A stretch of DNA of 64,000 nt from Nitronereus sp964503895 (GTDB taxonomy: Bacteria; Nitrospirota; Nitrospiria; Nitrospirales; UBA8639). The DNA lies in NCBI GenBank assembly GCA_964503895.1, contig CAZDCF010000004.1, positions 29,426 through 93,425 on the forward strand. Direction: 5' to 3'. The position numbers and the translations under genes are program-made. Positions 18,855-27,141 of this stretch are shown here, one piece after another (position 1 is the first letter of the stretch; every line of letters starts with the position of its first letter). The notes under the pieces were generated by a model. It ran no database searches. It saw nothing but the letters and a program-made list of their open reading frames with translations, and had not been told where the DNA came from.

Positions 18855-19607
18855 ATGCCTCAAAAACTCAAAGGAAAAGTGGCCATCATCACCGGTGGAA
18901 ACAGTGGAATTGGTTTGGCAACTGCAAAATTGTTTCAATCCGAAGGCGCCACGGTTATCATTACCGGACGCAGGAAAGAAACCGTGGCTGCTGCTGCCAC
19001 AGAGATTGGCGGAAATAGTATTGGCATAGTGTCTGATTCTGGCAATCTGAAGGCAATTCAAGCCTTGTACCAAGATGTCAAAGAAAGGGTTGGCAAAATT
19101 GATGTCCTATTTCTCAATGCTGGAGTAGCAACTTTTGGTCCGTTTACCACCATAGACGAAGCCACCTTTGATGAAATGGTGAACATTAATTTCAAGGGAC
19201 TTTTTTTCAATGTTCAAGCGGCCCTTCCTCTTCTCAATGAGGAGGCTTCTATTATTTTCAATACGTCCATTGCCGACCAAAAAGGGTTTCCCAATACAAA
19301 TGTCTATGCAGCCACAAAAGCCGCGGTTCGGAGTTTGGCCCGCACACTATCCACAGAATTGCTGCCCCAAAAAATTAGGGTCAATGCCGTAGCCCCAGGA
19401 CCAATTGATACGCCCATCTTTGAAAAGATCGGGATGCCCCAAGAAGTGGTATCTGATATAAAAATCGGCTTCGCAGGCGAGAATCCCATGAAGCGCTTGG
19501 GCACTTCAGAAGAAGTCGCCCAGGCCACGCTCTTTTTAGCTTCCGATGACTCCTCATATATCACAGGCATTGATCTAACCGTTGATGGCGGGATGACCCA
19601 ACTTTAA
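18855..19607 (+). CDS. SDR family oxidoreductase
   Basis: A 250-aa classical short-chain dehydrogenase/reductase. Visible are the cofactor loop TGGNSGIG, a GRRKETV segment in which Arg after strand 2 suggests NADPH preference, the NAG motif (LNAGVATFG), the catalytic Tyr-Lys pair in YAATK, and the PGPIDTPIF loop. The C-terminus TGIDLTVDGGMTQL is the usual end. Substrate unknown. It is a single gene with AGGGAGGAAA before the ATG. Confidence 0.93.
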   Translation: MPQKLKGKVAIITGGNSGIGLATAKLFQSEGATVIITGRRKETVAAAATEIGGNSIGIVSDSGNLKAIQALYQDVKERVGKIDVLFLNAGVATFGPFTTIDEATFDEMVNINFKGLFFNVQAALPLLNEEASIIFNTSIADQKGFPNTNVYAATKAAVRSLARTLSTELLPQKIRVNAVAPGPIDTPIFEKIGMPQEVVSDIKIGFAGENPMKRLGTSEEVAQATLFLASDDSSYITGIDLTVDGGMTQL

Positions 19608-19705
19608 CCCGCGAGTTTAGATCATTCCAGACCCTAGAAAGCCTCAAAAAACATTTACCATCAGGAAGAACATTACTTCATTTTCGTGAGAGGGCATGAC
19701 AATCC

Positions 19706-19975
19706 TTACTTTTTTATAAAACTAATGTGATCCTTATATTCTTGAACCGCAGCCTTGAGCGCAGCCTTGCCCAATGGAATATTCGCTTCCAATGTATCCT
19801 CTACATCTTCACTATCAATCACCACCTCATATTTTTCTTGGACATTGGTCATAATCAAACCTTTCTCAACCTGCCGAGGCATATAAATTTCTGTCCATAC
19901 TTCCTTTTCCACCAAACACACATCACAAAACCGATCGTAAAGCATTTCTAACCGTTCCGGCTCAGTTTCTTTCAT
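19706..19975 (-). CDS. Hypothetical acidic protein, 89 aa
   Basis: Small soluble acidic protein starting MKETEPERLEMLYDRFCDVC, with no recognised domain. The ATG at 19975 is chosen over one 27 nt upstream because AGGAGAG lies just before it, inside the longer frame. It has two cysteines close together (FCDVC) but no zinc-ribbon pair elsewhere. It is followed by the FG-GAP gene's 3' end in the same direction. Function unknown. Confidence 0.6.
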   Translation of the reverse strand: MKETEPERLEMLYDRFCDVCLVEKEVWTEIYMPRQVEKGLIMTNVQEKYEVVIDSEDVEDTLEANIPLGKAALKAAVQEYKDHISFIKK

Positions 19976-20046
19976 ACCAAATGACTCTCCTAAAACTTGC
20001 AAATGAGTTTTCTAAATCACCCCAGCTTAGGCAAAGGTAGTTTTTC

Positions 20047-21567
20047 TTATCCTTCACTATTTCCATTTAATGTGACTACACGCGGACCACCAGGAGCGTT
20101 GTCCCAAATGATGAGTTGGGCATGGTAAGATCTAAATTCGTGACCTTCAAAACCAATCTGTAGTGAGCAAAGTTTACCCATGGATAACGTAGTTCCGGAA
20201 CATGTTCCATCTTTGATCGAAAATGATTCCGAGTCTGGGCCTTCTAAAACCACACTGCTAATAGTGAGCGGGCCCAGCCCAACATTGGAGACCGTCAGGC
20301 GCTTCGATGATTGCTCCTTTTGAAGATAAACCCCAGGAAACTGGACGGCTTCCGCACTAAGATTAATGGATGGAATAATAGCTTTTCCACTCAGCAATAC
20401 GGACACATCATGAGAGTCACTATTCGTAGCCACAACATCAGGCCAACCATCACCGTTAAAATCTTCCACTGCAACAGATGTCGTAATCGTACCCATGGCA
20501 AAATGGCCTGCGGGTTGAAAAGACCCATCACCCCTTCCAAGCAAAATAGATACACTGTTCGAGGCGCGATTCGAGGAAACTAAATCCCAATTCCCATCGC
20601 CATCAAAATCATCGAGAGCCACAGCCATCGGACTAAAGCCAACATCTAATTGGGCAGGCTTAGTGTATTGCCCAGGAGATTCTTGTAAGAGAATTTTCAG
20701 ACTATCGGTGAATAAACTCGCAGCAATGAGATCGAGGTTTCCGTCCGCGTCGAGATCAACTTGCATCACCGCACTCAGTGTAAACCCCGCCTCAATATTC
20801 TGGGTATGAACAAATTCTCCACTTCCCTCATTTTTAAAAACAGACACACGACCATTTGGAGCCCGCCAACTAGGTTGGCTCCAGGCCACAGTTAGTTCAG
20901 GAAGGTCATCTCCAGTTAAATCGGCAATAGACACGCCAGTTGGAAATAATCCATGTTGATCCTGTTCTTCAAAACGTTTCGCCTGACCCAATTCGCCTTG
21001 GCCATCATTCAACAAAACCGCCAAACTATACGGAGGATAATTCCCATATCGACCACTATTGGCAACAACCACATCAAGATCGCCATCAAGATCAAGATCG
21101 CCTAATTTTAAAAACGTGGGACCTTTGCCAGATTCATAAAACTTAGGCTCCCCAAAAAACCCATCTCCCTTTCCCAACAACACGAGAATCCCATCTGAGC
21201 CAGTTTCAGCCACGATTAAATCGAGTTTGGCATCTTGATTAATATCGCCCGAAGTCAGAAACATAGGGCTTCGCCCAACTCCAAAGGATATGCCTGATCG
21301 AAAGGTACCATTACCATTTCCAAACAACATGGTCACATCATCGGAATCACTATTAACCGTCGCGACATCCTGCAAGCTATCGCTATTAAAATCGCCAACA
21401 GTCAGTGCTTCCGGATGCCGGCCCACATCCGCTGGTACCACAGGAGTAAGCACTAGATTTTGGGCATCTACGGGAACGCTCAAGACCAGCATGACGATGA
21501 CTACCCACAATAAAACTATCGTCACGAATCCATTGCCTATTCTACGGTTAACAAAATTAGTGCTCAT
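20047..21567 (-). CDS. Secreted FG-GAP/VCBS repeat protein
   Basis: Exported protein of about 506 aa. A hydrophobic signal or anchor (VTIVLLWVVIVMLVLSVPVDA) precedes roughly seven FG-GAP/VCBS units, each with an acidic calcium-type loop such as DFNSDSLQDVATVN, DLDLDGDLDVVVAN, DLDADGNLDLIAAS and DFNGDGWPDVVATN. These build a beta-propeller like the integrin alpha head. A C-terminal domain with VSNVGLGPLTISSVVLEGPD resembles the choice-of-anchor or HYDIN-like Ig domains. It probably acts in adhesion or binding outside the cell. The start is uncertain (21567 or 21582). It overlaps the 3' end of the upstream small gene. Confidence 0.82.
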   Translation of the reverse strand: MSTNFVNRRIGNGFVTIVLLWVVIVMLVLSVPVDAQNLVLTPVVPADVGRHPEALTVGDFNSDSLQDVATVNSDSDDVTMLFGNGNGTFRSGISFGVGRSPMFLTSGDINQDAKLDLIVAETGSDGILVLLGKGDGFFGEPKFYESGKGPTFLKLGDLDLDGDLDVVVANSGRYGNYPPYSLAVLLNDGQGELGQAKRFEEQDQHGLFPTGVSIADLTGDDLPELTVAWSQPSWRAPNGRVSVFKNEGSGEFVHTQNIEAGFTLSAVMQVDLDADGNLDLIAASLFTDSLKILLQESPGQYTKPAQLDVGFSPMAVALDDFDGDGNWDLVSSNRASNSVSILLGRGDGSFQPAGHFAMGTITTSVAVEDFNGDGWPDVVATNSDSHDVSVLLSGKAIIPSINLSAEAVQFPGVYLQKEQSSKRLTVSNVGLGPLTISSVVLEGPDSESFSIKDGTCSGTTLSMGKLCSLQIGFEGHEFRSYHAQLIIWDNAPGGPRVVTLNGNSEG

Positions 21568-21826
21568 TTCGTTCTTCGCCATTATTAAAAGTTTTCATCA
21601 TGGCAATTTCGATCTCATCCGTGCCCGGCCTACCTCGATTTCGAATATGGGACGACCATGACGGCATATTACGCAACACTTGAAACACAGCTTTGATAAT
21701 TTCCGGCTTAATACGAGTCTCCCAATCATACTCCCAAGCATGCGCATCTTCATCTCCATCATATTCTTCTGGAAATTTGGCTTCCAAATGAAAACGAAGA
21801 TTGAACGTTTTTTCTTCATTATACAT
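21557..21826 (-). CDS. Hypothetical protein, 89 aa
   Basis: A small acidic protein (MYNEEKTFNLRFHLEAKFPE at the N-terminus) rich in Asp/Glu and Trp (DAHAWEYDWETRIKPEII). No known domain is recognised. AAAGGAC upstream supports the ATG. Its stop overlaps the start of the FG-GAP protein, so they are probably translated from one message. Function unknown. Confidence 0.55.
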   Translation of the reverse strand: MYNEEKTFNLRFHLEAKFPEEYDGDEDAHAWEYDWETRIKPEIIKAVFQVLRNMPSWSSHIRNRGRPGTDEIEIAMMKTFNNGEERNEH

Positions 21827-22092
21827 GTACGATTGTCCTTTACTAAATACTAAATGGAAAAACCTATATTGAGGAATTTGTTCTTCCCCAATACCATACC
21901 CACAATGAACAATATATATGAAATATGAACTTAGAAATCTAAAACAGCTAAATATGGGTCAACAAGTATATTCGAACTGAGGATTTGAAATTTTCTTCGA
22001 AATTGGCTTTTCTTGTCAGAGAAGCACCCAACACCTTATGATTGTACGAATTAAAGATCTGTTTCAACTGTCTGAAAGGAGACTTTTTATCT

Positions 22093-22320
22093 ATGCCGCT
22101 CTACGAATACATTTGCAAGGAATGTTCGCACCATTTTGAATTGATTGTCCACGGCTCCACCGTCGTCATTTGCCCGGAGTGCGAAACCCAAAACATCGAG
22201 AAACAGCTGTCAGCTTTTGCGGTCAGCGGCGGAGAGGGAGGTTTCGAATTCGAGGAAAGCCCTGGCGGATGTGGAACCTGTGGTGACCCAAGAGGACCAG
22301 GATCCTGTTCAATGAATTGA
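22093..22320 (+). CDS. FmdB-family zinc-ribbon protein
   Basis: 75 aa. MPLYEYICKECSHHFELI followed by CPECETQNIEKQLSAFAV is the FmdB (CxxC-CxxC) regulatory zinc ribbon; Cys pairs are CKEC and CPEC. A Gly-rich tail with a further Cys cluster (GGCGTCGDPRGPGSC) is typical of many members. The start is set at the internal ATG because AAGGAG lies before it and the family always begins MP.YEY. The role is unclear; FmdB was named from amidase regulation, but most members are uncharacterised. Confidence 0.85.
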   Translation: MPLYEYICKECSHHFELIVHGSTVVICPECETQNIEKQLSAFAVSGGEGGFEFEESPGGCGTCGDPRGPGSCSMN

Positions 22321-22410
22321 AAAATAGTCGTGATGAGTAATGTGCAAAGAGAGAAACAGACTGCCTTTCATTTTTAACTGACCATTTTTTTCGTTATATT
22401 TCAAATCAAA

Positions 22411-23337
22411 CTACTCTTCGATATCTTTTGCCCGCCTTTGAAAATATCCCGAACGAACTGCGCCATACAAATCCACTGTTGACTCTTCAATACCTTCAAA
22501 AGTCTCAATAGTAAGTGCGCGGCTATTGATCGTATCTTCGGCGTTGATACCTATGTTTGGGAGAATAGGAATGATATAGTTAACGGGATTTAAAAAAATA
22601 TCTCCCGCAAAACCTACCACATCCCGAACTGTTAATGGTGGTAAAAAGGGCAACATTAAAAAAGGACCGGGCCCCACTCCATATACCGCCAGGGTTTGTC
22701 CAGTATCTTCTGAAGGCGGAGCTTCGGTATCAAAAACATATTTTGCCACGTCAAACAGCCCACCGATTCCTATGGTCGTATTGATCAAAAATCTTTTTGT
22801 CTCAATACCAGCACGCTCCAACTTCCCCTGTAACAGACTATTCACAAGCCGGCTCACAAAACCCATATTGTGAAAGGCATTATCTATTGAAACTTGTAGA
22901 TCGGGAGGCACAACGGAATTATACCCCTTGGCTACAGGCTTCATGAGATGACGATAGAAGCCATAGTTGAAGTCGAAAACTTCTTCATTATAGCCTTCCC
23001 AGGGATCTTCGGCCATGACCTGAGGGTTATCATCAAAAGGATCAAGAGCTTCCCCTTCAACTACGGTTTCCTCCATAACTCGAATACCTTCATCTCCAAC
23101 ATAGGGAGCTTCTATTGAAATTTGACCAAATGGACCAAAATATTGAAGGTCAGAATATATGGGAACTATCGGGAGGGCATAAGCCTGAGCAGACTCGCTA
23201 TCAGCCATCATATCAGCTTCAGCGAAAACCATTGAAACTGGCAACACAGCCCAGATCAAGAAAAACGCCACCACGATATGATACCCAACACCCGACCACG
23301 ACAAACGCACATTTGGTAGCTGATAGTCTGTGGCCAT
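22411..23337 (-). CDS. mlaA: MlaA (VacJ)-family outer-membrane lipid asymmetry protein without lipobox
   Basis: 308 aa from the ATG with GGAGG before it. After an N-terminal hydrophobic segment (VVAFFLIWAVLPVSMVFA) there is an ~80-residue acidic region, then the MlaA domain: DPWEGYNEEVFDFNYGFYRH, FLINTTIGIGGLFDVA, GQTLAVYGVGPGPFLMLPFL, PVNYI. MlaA forms a ring in the outer membrane and removes mislocalised phospholipids via the Mla pathway. Unlike classical MlaA it has no cysteine near the signal, so it should be cut by ordinary signal peptidase or stay anchored. No other mla genes are in view. Confidence 0.88.
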   Translation of the reverse strand: MATDYQLPNVRLSWSGVGYHIVVAFFLIWAVLPVSMVFAEADMMADSESAQAYALPIVPIYSDLQYFGPFGQISIEAPYVGDEGIRVMEETVVEGEALDPFDDNPQVMAEDPWEGYNEEVFDFNYGFYRHLMKPVAKGYNSVVPPDLQVSIDNAFHNMGFVSRLVNSLLQGKLERAGIETKRFLINTTIGIGGLFDVAKYVFDTEAPPSEDTGQTLAVYGVGPGPFLMLPFLPPLTVRDVVGFAGDIFLNPVNYIIPILPNIGINAEDTINSRALTIETFEGIEESTVDLYGAVRSGYFQRRAKDIEE

Positions 23338-23495
23338 GAATTCCTCCCTATGCACTATAAAAGTCAAGCAATCCTTGGGTACAGCAGTAACATCCAAATT
23401 CACAAACGCGCGGATTCTACCAAAAACTGCTTTATTTGACTACCTATAGATACTCCTGAAGGACTATTTTATCGTAGGGAGTTAGGACAAGGCCC

Positions 23496-23669
23496 TCATT
23501 CTGAGCTCCCAAGCATATCATCGACCAAGGGTCTATTGATATCTTCACATCCCGGACAAATGGTATCGAAAAGAGCCTCATGATCTTCGACATAATTCTT
23601 TTCATCAACCAACTTTTCTTCGAATACTTCTTGATAACAAGCCTCACACAACATCATGAGGCCTCGCAT
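23496..23669 (-). CDS. Small CxxC/CxxC protein
   Basis: A 57-residue acidic protein with two Cys pairs (CEAC near the start and CPGC later), consistent with one zinc ribbon. It resembles no family I can name. The start is uncertain: ATG at 23669 (MRGLMMLCEAC) was taken, but a GTG at 23705 and further ATGs nearby are possible. It sits among other tiny single genes on the minus strand. Confidence 0.45.
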   Translation of the reverse strand: MRGLMMLCEACYQEVFEEKLVDEKNYVEDHEALFDTICPGCEDINRPLVDDMLGSSE

Positions 23670-23829
23670 TACAGAAACAGTCTTCCGACCTTGACTTCCT
23701 CCCACAAATTACCTCTCAATTTCAAAATTACGTAATGCGTAAGCCATGATAATTAAAAGCAAATCCTGATAAATACATCAAAGCACTATCCCCATATGCT
23801 TCATGTTTCACTTCTCACGTTTTTTAAAC

Positions 23830-24024
23830 TTATGACCACCCTCGCCGTTGGGCCAGTAAAAAATCCTCGGTTTCCAAATCAATGCCGCAAACTGGACATT
23901 CATAGGGCTGATCAGGTTGAGGAATAGACAACTCTTTGTCCTGAATACGGCCCTGGCAAACATGGTAGTAATGTCCGCCTGAATGTTCAGAATCTAAAGG
24001 ATCGTTTTCAAATTTTAAAATCAT
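23830..24024 (-). CDS. Small zinc-ribbon-like protein, 64 aa
   Basis: Begins MILKFENDPLDSEHSGGHYY and contains VCQG and CPVCGID, so at most three cysteines plus histidines that might bind one metal. GGGGAG before the ATG at 24024 supports this start over the one at 24042. It is acidic and likely cytoplasmic. It lies downstream of mreB in the same direction (139 nt). Function unknown. Confidence 0.5.
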   Translation of the reverse strand: MILKFENDPLDSEHSGGHYYHVCQGRIQDKELSIPQPDQPYECPVCGIDLETEDFLLAQRRGWS

Positions 24025-24163
24025 GTCATGCTCCCCGTGCAAAACCGTCTGGACCCCTTATAACAGTCCTAAGAAATCCTATGCAATTCCGCACTAACTA
24101 CCATCACAACCAATGCTCATAGACAAGTAAATCCTCGCACAACCAGGAACAAAGAGGAAAAAG

Positions 24164-25213
24164 CTACCCTCTACCGCGTTTAGACGAGAGAAAAGAAACC
24201 TTTTTAAACAGTTCAATTTTATCCAAAATTTTTCCGACCCCCAGCACCACGGAGGTAAGTGGATCATTCACTATATTCATTGGTAGGTTGGTTTCTTCCT
24301 GAAACCTCGTAGCCAACCCCGGAAGCATTGCACCTCCCCCGGTAACCACAACCCCTCGATCAATAATATCTCCTGCTAATTCAGGAGGGGTATTTTCTAA
24401 TAATGTTCGCAAGGCATTGACAATCACATGAATTGGCTCTTCCAGGGCCTCACGAATTTCTGCATCGTTCACTTCTACCGTTCGAGGAATACCGGAAAGC
24501 ACATCCCGACCTTTGACCATAATGATTTTGCATTCATCAAAAGGGTAAGCTGAACCCACTTCGACCTTGACCTTCTCCGCCATATGATCGCCGATGAGTA
24601 AATTGTACCGGCGCTTAAGGTAGCCCATAATCGCTTCATCCATTTGGTCACCAGCCACCTTAACAGATTCACTACACACAATTCCGCCTAGGGAAATCAC
24701 AGCAATATCTGTCGTTCCCCCTCCGATGTCCACGACCATGCTCCCTGAAGGTTCCGTAATGGGAAGCCCCGCGCCAATGGCCGCTGCCACCGGCTCTTCG
24801 ATTAAATGCACTTCACGAGACCCCGCATGCATGGCAGATTCTCGAACCGCTCGCTGCTCAACTTCAGTGATTCGAGATGGCACCCCAATAATACAACGGG
24901 GACGGACAAACGAATTTCGATTATGCGCCTTCGTAATAAAGTACCTGAGCATCCTCTCAGTCATGGCAAAATCAGCAATCACGCCTCCTTTAATCGGGCG
25001 GATAACGACAATATTGCCTGGAGTCCGGCCAACCATGCGCTTGGCCTCAACACCCACGGCCAAAACCGTATTGCTTTTCTTTTCAATAGCAACCACCGAC
25101 GGCTCGTTCAGGACAATTCCCTTTCCGCAAACGTAAACCAGCGTGGTAGCTGTCCCAAGATCAATGGCCAAGTCACTCGAAAACCGCCCTAATATGCCAC
25201 CAACAAAACCCAC
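24164..25213 (-). CDS. mreB: Rod shape-determining protein MreB
   Basis: Bacterial actin that positions the elongasome for side-wall peptidoglycan. Actin-fold signatures are phosphate-1 LAIDLGTATTLVYV, the adenosine site region around GGGTTDIAVISLGG (phosphate-2), and GGGAMLPGL near the end. An amphipathic N-terminus (GFVGGILGRFSSD) probably binds membrane. 349 aa is standard. It starts at GTG with AAGGAG upstream. The usual mreC/mreD genes are not adjacent; instead small genes follow. Together with the M23 peptidase and PBP1A in this window it supports a rod or curved cell. Confidence 0.96.
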   Translation of the reverse strand: MGFVGGILGRFSSDLAIDLGTATTLVYVCGKGIVLNEPSVVAIEKKSNTVLAVGVEAKRMVGRTPGNIVVIRPIKGGVIADFAMTERMLRYFITKAHNRNSFVRPRCIIGVPSRITEVEQRAVRESAMHAGSREVHLIEEPVAAAIGAGLPITEPSGSMVVDIGGGTTDIAVISLGGIVCSESVKVAGDQMDEAIMGYLKRRYNLLIGDHMAEKVKVEVGSAYPFDECKIIMVKGRDVLSGIPRTVEVNDAEIREALEEPIHVIVNALRTLLENTPPELAGDIIDRGVVVTGGGAMLPGLATRFQEETNLPMNIVNDPLTSVVLGVGKILDKIELFKKVSFLSSKRGRG

Positions 25214-25506
25214 GTCAACTCCTTATTCCGTTGAAGTATTTAACCTTGATGAAACGACCATGAATTTTTAAAACCTGAGATCAAGGAGATGCGGTGCGCT
25301 CCCTCTCATCCTTTTGACAACTAGGAAACCCATTCTCGCCGAAATTACAATTAAGTCAAGGAAGAAATTCGCCGCCAGATGGGGATGTAAGCCCACTTCC
25401 CTATTGAGCTGCAGCCGAAAACACCTCAGTCCCTGAACACCCCTCTTTCATTCCACCTCACTCCATTAGGCCAAATCTACTTTCTTGTTGACGGAATTGA
25501 ATTATC

Positions 25507-26961
25507 TTGTTATTCCCCATATACGTGAATAAAAAAATCGTGTTCTATTTTATAGCTCTGGCTATCGTCGCGGCTTATATTGCTCTAGTCGGCTCTATTC
25601 GGTGGGGTGACAACACACCTCCCAGTATTTCCCTTGCTGAGCCATTCACCCTAGTTGGACCTCAAACTCCTCTGTCCGTTCATATCGAAGACAACGGAAC
25701 CGGTCTGCAAGAAGTATCCGTTCGTCTTATTCAGAACCTGAAACAGTACACGCTCGCTGAAGAACGCTTTCCTTCCCACGGGGTCCTTTCGTTAGGGAGC
25801 GGCACGCAACATACCTACGATCTCAATATTGTGCCATTTAGCGACGCCGTACCTAAACAACGGGGGCCAGCGACCTTGGTCATCACCGCCAGGGATTATT
25901 CATGGCGAGGATTCTTTGAGGGTAACTGGGCTCGGTTTGATCAAGATTTCACCGTCAAATTCACGCCACCTAAATTAGAATCGTTATCTATCCCTTTACC
26001 TGTGACCCAAGGAGGAGCAGGGGTAGTTTTTTTCCGGACTTCTGATGATGCCAAAACTTTTGGAGTCAAAATTGGCGAAGCATTTTTCCCAGGTCATCCA
26101 ACACCTGGCGAAGAATATAATTATTTCTCTCTCATCGCGTTCCCTCATAACCTGCCGGTTAAGACACCGGTACAGCTTGTAGCTGACGATGGATTGGGTA
26201 ACAAAGCAGTCCAAACAGTTGACATTAAAATCATTCCAAAAAAATGGAGAACTCGAGACATCAATATAAGTGACCGGTTTATTCAACGAACGGTGCTCCC
26301 TATTATCTCGCAAACCCCGGAAATTGAAGACCAAGGAAACCCACTCAAAAATTTTCTTTCCGTGAATAACGGTTTGCGAACCACCAATGCTAAGCAGCTG
26401 AAAGAATTAGCCATCACGAGCAAGCCGAAATTTATGTGGCAAGGCAAGTTCACGCAGTTATCGAAATCCCAAGTCGAAGCAGCATTTGCAGATCACCGTA
26501 AATATTTCTACCACGGCAAGATCGTCGACACCCAATATCATTTAGGTTTTGATTTGGCTGTCACCAAACATTACCCCGTGGAAGCAGCAAATCGAGGAGA
26601 AGTTATCCTTGCGGAATACTTTGGAATTTATGGCAATACAATCGTAATCGACCACGGGTATGGCCTGCAATCATTGTACGCACATTTGTCATCATCGAAA
26701 GTCAAAAAGGGCGATATGGTTGCCAGAGGCCAAATCATCGCGCGATCAGGCATGACCGGGTTGGCCGGAGGTGACCATTTACATTTTAGTCTGTTGCTTA
26801 ACGGTGTCCAGATCAATCCGATTGAATGGTGGGACCCAAAATGGGTGAAATCTCGCATCAGCGAACGGCTTCGAAGGAACGAGCCCGTTGATCCCAAAAG
26901 CTTATTACCCGGCGAATTGTTACCATCGCCGTTCCCCTATGCACCACCACCAAAATTTTAA
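25507..26961 (+). CDS. M23 (LytM-type) metallopeptidase, membrane-anchored
   Basis: 484 aa. An N-terminal membrane helix (IVFYFIALAIVAAYIALVG) is followed by an Ig-like/beta-rich periplasmic region (~40-300) and a C-terminal LytM domain with zinc ligands visible as H345xxxD349 in YHLGFDLAV and H424LH426 in DHLHFSLLLNG. It should cleave, or regulate cleavage of, peptidoglycan cross-links. The start is unclear: TTG at 25507 or GTG at 25525, neither with a good ribosome binding site. It is divergent from mreB, suggesting a shared cell-wall context. Confidence 0.88.
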   Translation: MLFPIYVNKKIVFYFIALAIVAAYIALVGSIRWGDNTPPSISLAEPFTLVGPQTPLSVHIEDNGTGLQEVSVRLIQNLKQYTLAEERFPSHGVLSLGSGTQHTYDLNIVPFSDAVPKQRGPATLVITARDYSWRGFFEGNWARFDQDFTVKFTPPKLESLSIPLPVTQGGAGVVFFRTSDDAKTFGVKIGEAFFPGHPTPGEEYNYFSLIAFPHNLPVKTPVQLVADDGLGNKAVQTVDIKIIPKKWRTRDINISDRFIQRTVLPIISQTPEIEDQGNPLKNFLSVNNGLRTTNAKQLKELAITSKPKFMWQGKFTQLSKSQVEAAFADHRKYFYHGKIVDTQYHLGFDLAVTKHYPVEAANRGEVILAEYFGIYGNTIVIDHGYGLQSLYAHLSSSKVKKGDMVARGQIIARSGMTGLAGGDHLHFSLLLNGVQINPIEWWDPKWVKSRISERLRRNEPVDPKSLLPGELLPSPFPYAPPPKF

Positions 26962-27141
26962 AAAGAATGTTGAAAATCTCAAAACACCAATCACAGGCAA
27001 AAATATTAAAAAGGTCCTGTCCAGCGAGGCCACAGAATTTTAGGCACGCAGAATGTACAGCGCAGTGCATAAAAATGACAAAAGACTAAGAACGTAGCTG
27101 GCAGACTTTTTCGACATTTTGGCAAAGGGTCCAATAATCTA

